Position numbers and translations under genes: made by a program. A stretch of DNA of 64,000 nucleotides from contig OY282370.1 in the NCBI GenBank assembly GCA_958295745.1, positions 682,001 through 746,000 of the forward strand, written 5' to 3'. The notes beneath the pieces were generated by a model. The model was not told the DNA's origin. It did not search any database and was given only the letters and a program-made list of their open reading frames with translations. Positions 1 to 7,037 of this stretch are shown here, in pieces; position 1 is the stretch's first letter, and every line of letters begins with the position of its first letter. Origin of the DNA: an uncultured Acidimicrobiia bacterium (GTDB lineage: Bacteria > Actinomycetota > Acidimicrobiia > Spongiisociales > Spongiisociaceae).

Positions 1-10
1 TCCTTGGCGC

Positions 11-451
11 ATGCCCGAGCTCGACTTTGCAATGCTTGCCGAACATGTTCGGTTGGAGCCATCGGGTCTCGCACATGTCATCTCGGGCGGCACGGGCGTG
101 ATCGAGACACCCGAGATGCCGATGCCTCTCGACATTGGTCTCCTACTCAGAGTCAGCTTCGAGAGGGCCGAGTGTGGACGACCACACCGAGTTGAGGTGA
201 TCATCCAAGACCTAGACGGCGAAAGGCTCGTCCATCTGACCGCAACCGGAACACCCGACTGGCCTGATGGAGCTCCTGTCACTTGGAAGTCGAACCAGCC
301 CTTCGCGTTCAACTTTTCCGTACCTCTGAAGAACTACGGCTTGTACGAGTTTGTTATTCTGGTGAATGACAGCCAGGTCAAGGCGCTTCCCTACCTGGTT
401 GTCCAAAGCCAAGGAAGCGACTCACCCAACAACCAACCACACACGGAGTAG
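11..451 (+). CDS. DUF6941-like hypothetical protein
   Basis: A 146-residue protein that I match only tentatively to the DUF6941 family of small predicted beta-rich proteins of unknown function. The order of conserved pieces fits: an N-terminal 'FAMLAEHVR' segment, a glycine-rich turn, a central strand set, and a final 'LYEFVILVN' strand. There is no signal peptide, membrane segment or catalytic motif. The start is the ATG ten bases from the window edge; an earlier start outside the window cannot be excluded. Its stop lies four bases before the GTG of the next gene, so it probably heads an operon with the two small proteins that follow. Confidence 0.6.
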   Translation: MPELDFAMLAEHVRLEPSGLAHVISGGTGVIETPEMPMPLDIGLLLRVSFERAECGRPHRVEVIIQDLDGERLVHLTATGTPDWPDGAPVTWKSNQPFAFNFSVPLKNYGLYEFVILVNDSQVKALPYLVVQSQGSDSPNNQPHTE

Positions 452-455
452 GCGT

Positions 456-698
456 GTGGATGTGTTCTACACGGAACATGCACTGGCGCAGATGAAGCGA
501 CGCGGCATTACACGTACAGACGTGGAAGCCGCCCTGAACCGTCCGTACGGAGATCCGGAACCTGGGTTGCCCGGTACGATCTGGATCTCGGGCTGGGCGG
601 CGGCTAGTCACATACTCCGAGTATGCGTACCGGTCGAAAACCGTTACCATGTGATCACGGCGGCTTGGCCAAGCCGGAGAGGAGGCTTCACCAGGTGA
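456..698 (+). CDS. DUF4258 domain small protein
   Basis: An 80-residue protein that resembles the DUF4258 family: N-terminal 'YTEHALAQMKRRGI' (His-Ala and Met-x-x-Arg-Gly-Ile), then a helix 'VEAAL' and the C-terminal strand pair 'RVCVPVENRYHVITAAW'. DUF4258 proteins are small and often sit beside an antitoxin-like partner. I chose the GTG at 456 because GGAG lies seven bases upstream and the protein then starts at the conserved 'FYTEHA' strand. A longer reading from 366 would overlap the previous gene by 86 bases and add nonsense sequence. The stop overlaps the start of the DUF2283 gene. Confidence 0.7.
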   Translation: MDVFYTEHALAQMKRRGITRTDVEAALNRPYGDPEPGLPGTIWISGWAAASHILRVCVPVENRYHVITAAWPSRRGGFTR

Positions 699-982
699 GG
701 TATTCATATGACTACGATGCCGATGCTCTCTACATAGAGCTCGCGGATTCCCCTGTGGACGAAACACATCAGATGGACACAGGCACGATGGTGGACCTCG
801 CCGAGTCGGGTGAGGTGGTGGGGATCGAAGTACTGCGGCCCGGGCGCCCTTGGCCCCTGGAAGAGATCATGACCAGGTTCCCACTCGCCAAGGATGACAG
901 GACCATGCTCAACGCCATGTGGGACTCCTCCACGAACAAACGCTGGCTCTTCGCCAAGCCCTTGGGCGATCTAGCCGTGTAG
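695..982 (+). CDS. DUF2283 domain protein
   Basis: A 95-residue protein of the DUF2283 family, recognised by 'YDYDADALYIEL', the 'GEVVGIEVL' strand and the short hydrophobic C-terminal helix region. The GTG start at 695 overlaps the stop of the DUF4258 gene (GTGA), with a GAGAGGAGG ribosome-binding site ten bases upstream, so the two are translationally coupled. DUF4258-DUF2283 pairs recur in bacteria and are suspected, not proven, to act as toxin-antitoxin-like pairs. No catalytic residues are evident. The C-terminus (after about residue 60) extends beyond the core family length. Confidence 0.72.
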   Translation: MRYSYDYDADALYIELADSPVDETHQMDTGTMVDLAESGEVVGIEVLRPGRPWPLEEIMTRFPLAKDDRTMLNAMWDSSTNKRWLFAKPLGDLAV

Positions 983-1053
983 TTGAACCGGGGCCGTAAC
1001 AACCACACCCCTGGAGGACAACGAATCACCTGCCGATCGTCGCCCGTCTGCGG

Positions 1054-2643
1054 TCATTCCCACTCGATGGTGGCGGGGGGTTTGGACGAGACGTCGTAGG
1101 CCACTCGGTTAATGCCGGGGACCTCGTTGATCACCCGGCTCGATATCCGTTCCAAGACCGGGTAGGGGATGCGGGCGAAGTCGGCCGTCATGGCGTCGTC
1201 GGAGGTGACCGCCCTCACCACCAGTGCGTTGGCATACGTGCGGCTGTCTCCCTGGACGCCCACCGTCTTGATATCGGGCAGCACCGCGAACGACTGCCAT
1301 ATCTCCCGGTACAGGCCGGCCCGCCGGATCTCCTCCGTCACCACGGCGTCCGCCGCCCGCAGGATGCGGAGCCGCTCCCTGGTCACCTCACCGATCACCC
1401 GCACCGCCAGCCCCGGGCCGGGGAACGGCTGGCGCCAGACGATCTCCTCGGGCAGGCCCAGCTCCTCCCCCACCGCCCGCACCTCGTCCTTGAAGAGGTC
1501 GCGGAGCGGCTCTATCAGCTCGAAGGAGAGGTCGTCGGGAAGCCCCCCCACGTTGTGGTGGGTCTTGATGGTGGCGGTCATCCCCCCGCCGGACTCGATC
1601 ACGTCCGGATACAGGGTGCCCTGCACCAGGAACCGGTCGTCGGGAATGCCCGAGGCGGCCTCCTCGAAGACGCGGATGAACAGCTCCCCGATGACGGTGC
1701 GCTTCCGCTCCGGGTCCGTCACACCCGCCAGGGCCTCCAAGAACCGTTCCGCCGCTTCGACGTGGATCAGATCCATCTCGAAGTGCCGCCGGAAGGTCTC
1801 GGTCACCTGGGTGGCCTCCCCCGCCCTCAGCAGGCCGTGGTCGACGAAGATGCAGGTGAGGCGGTCCCCCACCGCCCGGTGCACGAGGGCGGCCGCCACC
1901 GCCGAGTCCACCCCGCCCGACAGGCCGCAGATCACCCGGGCGCCTCCGACCCTCGACCTGACCTCCTCGACCTGATCGGCGATGATGGAACCGCTGTTCC
2001 AGACGGGCGGGGCCCGGCAGGCCCGGCGGACGAAGCTTTCCAGCATGGCCGCCCCGTACTCGGTGTGCGCCACCTCGGGATGGAACTGGACGCCGTAGAT
2101 GCTCCGGGCGGCATTTTCCATCACCGCCACCGGAGACCCCTTGGTGGAAGCCGTACATTCGAACCCGTCCGGCGGGGCCGTGACCGCATCGGCGTGGCTC
2201 ATCCACACGTCCTGCCGGGCGGGGGTGCCTTCCAGGAGCAGCGAAGCACCCGTCGCCGAGAGGGCGACCCGCCCGTATTCGGCCTCGGCGGCGTCCTCGA
2301 CCCGGCCGCCCAGCATATGGGCGAGCAGCTGGTGTCCGTAGCAGATGCCCAGCACCGGCGCCCCCAGATCGAGCAGCCCCGGATCTATGAGGCAGGCGTC
2401 CTCCGCGTACACGGAAAGCGGACCTCCGGACAGGATGATCCCGAGCGGACGGAGGCTGCGGGCCCGGTCGGCGCCGATGGTGTGGGGGACGATCAGCGAG
2501 AAGACCCCGGCCTGGCGCATCCGGCGGGCGATCAGCTGCGCATACTGGGCGCCGAGGTCCACCACCAGAACCGGCCGGTGGAGGGCAACGGAGGCCGCGC
2601 CCCCTGCTCCCTCCGGCGCCGTTCCGCCGTACTCCGAGGTCAA
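1054..2643 (-). CDS. guaA: GMP synthase (glutamine-hydrolysing)
   Basis: Converts XMP to GMP with glutamine as nitrogen donor, the last step of de novo GMP synthesis, in the cytoplasm. The 529-residue protein has the class I glutamine amidotransferase domain (nucleophile Cys101 in 'GICYGHQ', catalytic His and Glu in '[11 protein letters not shown]'). Next come the ATP-pyrophosphatase P-loop 'GLSGGVDS' and the C-terminal dimerisation domain ending 'KPPATIEWE'. No ATG or GTG precedes the first conserved strand in a sensible place. I place the start at the TTG (2641-2643) that overlaps the TGA of the upstream guaB3 gene, a translationally coupled arrangement. The longer open frame to 2904 lies inside guaB3 and is not family-like. 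Length is normal for bacterial GuaA. Confidence 0.95.
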   Translation of the reverse strand: MTSEYGGTAPEGAGGAASVALHRPVLVVDLGAQYAQLIARRMRQAGVFSLIVPHTIGADRARSLRPLGIILSGGPLSVYAEDACLIDPGLLDLGAPVLGICYGHQLLAHMLGGRVEDAAEAEYGRVALSATGASLLLEGTPARQDVWMSHADAVTAPPDGFECTASTKGSPVAVMENAARSIYGVQFHPEVAHTEYGAAMLESFVRRACRAPPVWNSGSIIADQVEEVRSRVGGARVICGLSGGVDSAVAAALVHRAVGDRLTCIFVDHGLLRAGEATQVTETFRRHFEMDLIHVEAAERFLEALAGVTDPERKRTVIGELFIRVFEEAASGIPDDRFLVQGTLYPDVIESGGGMTATIKTHHNVGGLPDDLSFELIEPLRDLFKDEVRAVGEELGLPEEIVWRQPFPGPGLAVRVIGEVTRERLRILRAADAVVTEEIRRAGLYREIWQSFAVLPDIKTVGVQGDSRTYANALVVRAVTSDDAMTADFARIPYPVLERISSRVINEVPGINRVAYDVSSKPPATIEWE

Positions 2644-3800
2644 CCCATCCCGATCTGCTGCTGCCGCTGGAGGGTCTTGCCTTCGGTGCGGACGGCGGGC
2701 GCCACCATCACCTCGGCGTTCTGGAATCCTTTGAGGTCGGCGTAGCCGGTGGCGCCCAGCGCCAACCTCAGCCCCCCGAACAGGTTCTGGCGCCCGTCGT
2801 TCTCGTAGGCCGGCCCCACCAGTATCTCCTCCAGGGCGCCGAGCCGGCCCACCATCACCCGGGCGCCGCGGGGCAGGGTGGGGTGAAAGGTGGCCATCCC
2901 CCAATGGGCGCCCCGCCCCGGAGCTTCGTCAGCCGCGGCCAGCGGGGAGCCGATCATCACCGAGTCGGCCCCGCAGGCGAAGGCCTTGGCGATGTCACCG
3001 CCGGTTCGCATCCCCCCGTCTGCGATGACGTGGACGTAGCGTCCGGTCTCGTCCCGGTATCTGGTCCTCGCCGCGGCCGCATCGGCCACGGCCGTGGCTT
3101 GGGGCACCCCGATCCCGAGCACGCCCCGGGTGGTGCAGGCGGCGCCGGGGCCCACCCCCACCAGGATGCCCGCCGCGCCGGTGCGCATCAGGTGGATGGC
3201 GCCGGCGTAGGAGGCGCACCCCCCCACGATCACCGGGATGTCCAGCCCGGCCACGAACTCGTTCAGGTCGAGGGGCGCAGCCCGGGTGGATACGTGTTCG
3301 GCGGAGACGACCGTGCCCTGGATCACCAGGATGTCCAGCCCGGCTGACAGGACCACATCCACGTAGCGTTCCACGTTCTGGGGGGTGAGGGCCGCCCCGG
3401 CCACCACGCCGGCCTCTTTGATCTCGGCGATCCGCCGGTGCATCAGCTCGGGGACGATGGGGCTGCGGTACATCTCCTGCATGCGCCGGGTGGCTTTCTC
3501 GGCGGGGAGGGATGCGATCTCCTCGTACACCGGCCCCGGGTCCTCGTAACGGGACCACAACCCTTCGAGGTTCAGGACGCCGAGGCCGCCCAGGCGCCCG
3601 ATAGCCGCGGCGGTGGACGGGCTGATGACCGAATCCATGGCGGAGCCGAGCATGGGCAGGGCGAATTCGAAGCCGTCGATCTCCCAGGAGATATCGACTT
3701 CGCCGGGGTCGCGTGTGCGGCGGCTGGGAACGATGGAGATATCGTCGAAGCTGTAGGCGCGGCGGCCCGACTTGCCCATGCCGATGTCTGTCTCCGCCAC
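2640..3800 (-). CDS. guaB3: GuaB3-family IMP dehydrogenase-related protein
   Basis: A 386-residue TIM-barrel protein of the IMPDH/GMP reductase family lacking the CBS (Bateman) insert, the hallmark of actinobacterial GuaB3. Visible features are the N-terminal '[13 protein letters not shown]', '[11 protein letters not shown]', the glycine-rich phosphate loop, the catalytic cysteine loop '[13 protein letters not shown]' and '[13 protein letters not shown]'. Annotated relatives are usually called IMP dehydrogenase-like; I recall reports that some GuaB3 proteins act as GMP reductases, so the direction of the reaction here is open. It is cotranscribed with guaA through a TTGA overlap. The ATG start at 3800 faces away from the CPBP protease gene, so a promoter must lie in 3801-3924. 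Confidence 0.88.
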   Translation of the reverse strand: MAETDIGMGKSGRRAYSFDDISIVPSRRTRDPGEVDISWEIDGFEFALPMLGSAMDSVISPSTAAAIGRLGGLGVLNLEGLWSRYEDPGPVYEEIASLPAEKATRRMQEMYRSPIVPELMHRRIAEIKEAGVVAGAALTPQNVERYVDVVLSAGLDILVIQGTVVSAEHVSTRAAPLDLNEFVAGLDIPVIVGGCASYAGAIHLMRTGAAGILVGVGPGAACTTRGVLGIGVPQATAVADAAAARTRYRDETGRYVHVIADGGMRTGGDIAKAFACGADSVMIGSPLAAADEAPGRGAHWGMATFHPTLPRGARVMVGRLGALEEILVGPAYENDGRQNLFGGLRLALGATGYADLKGFQNAEVMVAPAVRTEGKTLQRQQQIGMG

Positions 3801-3924
3801 CCTTGCCCCTCGACCTCCGTCCGTCGGGCAGAAACTACCAGACCGGCGGTCCGGCCGCGCTTCGGCTGCGCTCCCGGCGCCTTCGGCTGCCTTGCGGCCT
3901 TTCCCGCACTACCCTACCGCGTCC

Positions 3925-4662
3925 GTGGAAGTCACTCGCTGGCGCTGGTACGACACCCTGATCGTGATGGCAGTCGGCGCGCTCGCCGCCCTGGTGTCGG
4001 GGCTGGCCGCCGGAATCCTGTTCGGGGCCGGACAGTCCGTCGCAGAGGCCCTGTTCTGGCTGGTGGTCCCCGCCCAGAACCTGGGGATGATCGGCGCCCT
4101 GGTATGGGTGGGCCGGTACAGGGGGCATGCCCGCCCCGCCCGGGCCCTGGGATTCGAGTTGGAACCCCGCCAGGGGTGGTGGGTGCTGGCCGGAGCCGGG
4201 ATCCTGGTAGCGCTCAGCTACCTGGCGGCCGGCCTGATGTCTGTTCTGGGATTGGAGGCGGAAAGCCCGCAGGCCATCCTGCAGCTGTCGAGAGAGGCTA
4301 GGGGCACCGTCACCATGGCGGCGGTGGTGGTGGGCGTGGTGATCCTGGGGCCTATCGCCGAGGAGCTCCTCTACCGGGGCCTCGTCATGCAGACCGTCCT
4401 CCAGGGCGGTCGCCCGCCCGCTCTGGCGGTGACCGTCTCGGCCGCCGTGTTCGCCCTCGCCCATCTGGCCGACCCGTCCCTCTACTCGGCGGCGGGGGCG
4501 GTGACCCTGACGGTGCTCTTCCTGTTCGGCCTGTTCCTCGGAGTGGTGCGGATGCGCACCGGCGGCCTCGGCGCGGCGGTCTTCGTCCACAGCGGATTCA
4601 ACCTCACCACGGTGCTGCTGCTGTTCGCGGTCGCGCCCCCGGAATGGACCGGCGCGCCCTGA
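3925..4662 (+). CDS. CPBP-family intramembrane metalloprotease
   Basis: A 245-residue polytopic membrane protein of the CPBP (CAAX protease/Abi) family. The three diagnostic motifs are present: EExxxR at residues 146-151 ('EELLYR'), FxxxH at 176-180 ('FALAH') and HxxxN at 222-226 ('HSGFN'), the glutamate and histidines being the predicted metal ligands. About seven or eight hydrophobic segments are visible. I take the GTG at 3925, just before the first transmembrane helix; the open frame reaches 3772 but would overlap the divergent guaB3 start and adds low-complexity residues. Substrates are unknown; family members process prenylated or signal-type peptides and some give bacteriocin immunity. 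Confidence 0.85.
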   Translation: MEVTRWRWYDTLIVMAVGALAALVSGLAAGILFGAGQSVAEALFWLVVPAQNLGMIGALVWVGRYRGHARPARALGFELEPRQGWWVLAGAGILVALSYLAAGLMSVLGLEAESPQAILQLSREARGTVTMAAVVVGVVILGPIAEELLYRGLVMQTVLQGGRPPALAVTVSAAVFALAHLADPSLYSAAGAVTLTVLFLFGLFLGVVRMRTGGLGAAVFVHSGFNLTTVLLLFAVAPPEWTGAP

Positions 4663-4740
4663 ACCCGGGGGGGCAGGACGGGTTTCAGGGGCCTCCGGAA
4701 ACTTCTCGGCGGGCCGCCCGGTTTCAGCGGCCCGCACCCT

Positions 4741-5721
4741 TCAGCCGGAGAGCCCGATCATCTTCCTCACCTCGACCATGGTGCGTTCCGCCTGGATGCG
4801 GGCGTCGAGCGCCCCCATCTTCATGATCCGTTCCACTTCCCGGTCCTCTAGGTCGAGGAAAGCCCGGCGGAGGGGCGCCAGGCCCTCTATCACCGCCTCG
4901 GCCACCGTTTCCTTGAACCGTCCGTACCCCGCCCCGGAGTAACGGTCGGCCAGATCATCCACAGCGTCGCCGGCGAACACCGCCAGGATGTCCAGCAGGT
5001 TGGATATGCCGGGCTTGCGCTCCACGTCGTAGGCGATGCGGGCGCCGGAGTCGGTGACGGCCCGGCGTATCTTCCGGCGGATGGCGTCCGGGGCGTCGGT
5101 GACGAGGATCCTGGAGTCGTCGTCGGGGTCCGACTTGGACATCTTGGAGGAGGGGTCCTTGAGGGACATGACCCGGGCGCCCCTGCCGGGGGTGATCTGT
5201 TCGGGCGCCGGGAAAAAATCCCCGTACCGGGAGTTGAAACGCTCCACGAGATCCCGCGTGAACTCGAGATGCTGAGTCTGGTCGTCCCCGACCGGGACCG
5301 CATGCACCTTATGCACCAGGATGTCGGCCGCCATGAGCACCGGGTAGGAGAACAGCCCCAGGTTCTGGCCGCCCTTGTCCTCTTTCTCCTTGTACTGGGT
5401 CATCCTGCCGAGCCGGCCCATCGAGGTGAAGGTTCCCAGTATCCAGGACAGTTCGGCGTGCTGGGGGACCTGGCTCTGGTGGTAGAGCAGGGAACGCTGC
5501 GGGTCGATGCCGGCCGCCAGCAGGATCTTGGCGGTGCGGAGGCGGGCCTCGGCCAGATCGGACGGCGCCTGCGGAAGGGTGAGGGCGTGGAGGTCGACCA
5601 CGCAGTACACCGTTTGGTATTCGTCCTGCATGGCCACCCAGTTGCGCAGGGCGCCCATGTAGTTGCCCAGATGGATATCACCGCTCGGCTGGATTCCTGA
5701 AAAGACTTTCTTCTTGGTCAC
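4741..5721 (-). CDS. trpS: Tryptophanyl-tRNA synthetase
   Basis: Class I aminoacyl-tRNA synthetase charging tRNA-Trp, cytoplasmic, 326 residues (normal for bacterial TrpRS). It shows 'SGIQPSGDIHLGNYMGAL' with the HIGH-type signature in the first 25 residues, the tryptophan pocket region 'YPVLMAADIL', and the KMSKS loop in 'SSKMSKSDP'. The ATG at 5721 is preceded by GAGGTGAGAT. It is a single gene: the next minus-strand gene upstream is more than 5 kb away, so it has its own promoter in the 5722-5985 leader. That leader contains a terminator-like hairpin, listed separately, which suggests control by attenuation. Confidence 0.96.
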   Translation of the reverse strand: MTKKKVFSGIQPSGDIHLGNYMGALRNWVAMQDEYQTVYCVVDLHALTLPQAPSDLAEARLRTAKILLAAGIDPQRSLLYHQSQVPQHAELSWILGTFTSMGRLGRMTQYKEKEDKGGQNLGLFSYPVLMAADILVHKVHAVPVGDDQTQHLEFTRDLVERFNSRYGDFFPAPEQITPGRGARVMSLKDPSSKMSKSDPDDDSRILVTDAPDAIRRKIRRAVTDSGARIAYDVERKPGISNLLDILAVFAGDAVDDLADRYSGAGYGRFKETVAEAVIEGLAPLRRAFLDLEDREVERIMKMGALDARIQAERTMVEVRKMIGLSG

Positions 5722-5775
5722 ATCTCACCTCGCAGGGTCTCGGGGGAGCTTTGGAGCTGCTGACGGTCGGAAACC

Positions 5776-5796
5776 AAAAAGCCCGGCTTGCGCCGG
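5776..5796 (-). terminator. Terminator-like hairpin in the trpS leader (attenuator candidate)
   Basis: Read on the minus strand, a perfect 5-bp GC stem (CCGGC/GCCGG) with a GCAA tetraloop occupies 5796-5783 and is followed after two bases by TTTTT (5780-5776). It lies about 55 bases upstream of the trpS start and no minus-strand gene ends nearby, so it can only stop transcription of the trpS leader. Flanking segments (CTGCTG and CAGCAG, TCGG and CCGA) could pair around it. I found no leader peptide with Trp codons and no T-box core, so the sensing mechanism is unknown. Confidence 0.45.
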
Positions 5797-5984
5797 ACCG
5801 ACAGCAGATACAACGGCGCACCGGTTACACCTAGGTGCACCACCGGCGGAACGCTTCGAGCTACATACCCGCAGTCTATCAGAGCCAGACCCCCGCGTCC
5901 ACGAGCCTGCTGTCCACGAGCCGACCGCGGCGGATACCCGAGGCAATCCGACCGAGCCGAAAAAGAAGCCGTATGGCAACACAA

Positions 5985-6376
5985 GGGTATTGAACATGTC
6001 ACAGTATTGTGATATAAATATCAGCAGACAGACATCGCAAGCGGATCCGCGGGCCCGCGGCGATAAATCAGAGACCCGACCCGCCCAAGGGCCGCGCCGT
6101 TGCCCTCCTTCGGAGAAGACAGCCGGACTTCAAGGGACAGAAAGGTCGACCTAGCTGTGCTGAAACGGATCGGACACCGCCGGGCGAACGCGCCTCGGAC
6201 GGCCCGAAGACGATGGATCGGTGGTGGCGGGGGCAGGGCCCGGCGAAGCCGGCAGGTTTCGGGCGGAGAACGCGAAAAACGGCCAACCTGCCCACCGAGA
6301 AAACCTACCAGAGGCAGGTGTCCGCCGATACCTCTGCCCACCCCAACCGAACCTCATGAACAATCAGGGCTAACGA
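5985..6376. repeat. Dispersed intergenic repeat, copy A
   Basis: This non-coding stretch resembles copy B (10808-11195). Matching blocks in order are an AT-rich start with GTATTGTGATATAAATAT, ACAGACATCGCAAGCGGATC, CGCCCAAGG, TAGCTGTGCTGAAACGGATC, the block around 6222-6248 with GGGCCCGGCGAAGCCGGC, then GAGAACGCGAAAAA and finally TGAACAATCAGGGCTAA. Together with the trpS leader it accounts for the 740 bases between trpS and the gene at 6462. Short open frames inside it show no family resemblance. It may be a non-autonomous mobile element or an RNA-type repeat. Confidence 0.6.
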
Positions 6377-6461
6377 CTTGACCTGCTCCATCCGCCCCGC
6401 CTTCCCCATCGGATTAGCCCGCCTTCCTACTATTGTCAGCGGTAATCAACAGGGGGGCAAC

Positions 6462-6713
6462 ATGACAGCAGCAACAGAGTCACTGGTGGATGCCAAAGAC
6501 GAAACCACGAAGGCCGAACTCCGTTTGGACATCACCAATGCCGTCTCCGAGGTAAACACCGCCGTCGAACGGCTAAACACCACCATCGAACGGCTAAACA
6601 CCACCATCGAGCGGCGGAACGCCACCATCGAACGACGGCTCGCACAGACCACCTACTGGCTGATCGGCTTCGGGGCCGCCGCGTCGGGCCTGATCATCGC
6701 TGTGCTGAGGTAA
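6462..6713 (+). CDS. Small coiled-coil protein with C-terminal membrane anchor
   Basis: An 83-residue protein of unknown function. Residues 1-35 are acidic and helical; residues 36-60 hold two copies of 'RLNTTIE' followed by a near-copy 'RRNATIE', a seven-residue periodicity expected for a coiled coil. The last 20 residues are a single hydrophobic segment ending in LR, so a tail-anchored topology is likely. The ATG at 6462 has an AGGGGGGC ribosome-binding site; the open frame continues upstream to 6378 without one. It is isolated between repeat copy A and the cimA leader. Its pattern resembles small phage-hemolysin-like or DUF1640-like coiled coils, but I cannot assign a family. Confidence 0.6.
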   Translation: MTAATESLVDAKDETTKAELRLDITNAVSEVNTAVERLNTTIERLNTTIERRNATIERRLAQTTYWLIGFGAAASGLIIAVLR

Positions 6714-6807
6714 CGAAAGAAGCTTCATAGATCACCTCATCGAGACGGCGGCAGCCGATCGAAGCCCGTCGTCCCGTTTCCCTGCGGAGAGGACCGCCGG
6801 CCTCGGG

Positions 6808-6836
6808 TTGACAAATGGGGGCCGAAATACCAGAAT
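6808..6836 (+). promoter_or_regulatory. Sigma70-type promoter of the cimA leader
   Basis: A consensus -35 hexamer TTGACA (6808-6813) is followed by a 17-base spacer and CAGAAT (6831-6836), which matches the -10 consensus in four of six positions. It lies directly upstream of the leader peptide at 6847. Transcription from it would give a leader of roughly 195 bases before the cimA start. If the start point falls at the usual distance, the leader peptide would have only a very short 5' untranslated region. Confidence 0.55.
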
Positions 6837-6846
6837 CGGGGGCGGC

Positions 6847-6885
6847 ATGAACATGACACACCACACGGGGATCATTATCGACTAG
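6847..6885 (+). CDS. Isoleucine-type attenuator leader peptide of cimA
   Basis: A 12-codon open frame encoding MNMTHHTGIIID, with three consecutive isoleucine codons (ATC ATT ATC at 6871-6879) immediately before its end. GGGGG lies a few bases upstream as a possible ribosome-binding site. Leader peptides rich in the end-product amino acid are the sensor of ribosome-mediated transcription attenuation, as known for ilv and leu operons. Here the gene downstream is cimA, which commits carbon to isoleucine, so the codon content fits the pathway. A GGGGCA segment starting at the stop codon (6885-6890) can pair with TGCCCC (6913-6918), and a terminator hairpin follows at 6921-6949. Confidence 0.7.
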   Translation: MNMTHHTGIIID

Positions 6886-6920
6886 GGGCATCGGGACCCG
6901 TACAACCCCTTTTGCCCCCC

Positions 6921-6949
6921 AAACCCTGCGCTCCTGCGGAGGGTTTTTT
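6921..6949 (+). terminator. Attenuator terminator before cimA
   Basis: AAACCCT (6921-6927) pairs perfectly with AGGGTTT (6940-6946) and the 3' arm runs into six T residues (6944-6949), the form of an intrinsic terminator. It ends 88 bases before the cimA start and 36 bases after the leader-peptide stop, so in context it is an attenuator and not the end of an operon. Which upstream segment forms the competing antiterminator (AGGGG/CCCCT or GGGGCA/TGCCCC) needs an RNA fold. Confidence 0.6.
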
Positions 6950-7037
6950 CTTTGTCCGGGCGGCCCCGATCCGAAGGAAGCCGGACCGGGCAGAGAACCG
7001 GAGATGGGGCGGGGGAACGGGAGAGAGGCGGCGCACC

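Noticed and set aside
5722-5985. T-box riboswitch or Trp-codon leader peptide before trpS
   Set aside because: No T-box core sequence and no open frame with successive TGG codons could be found; only the terminator hairpin was kept.
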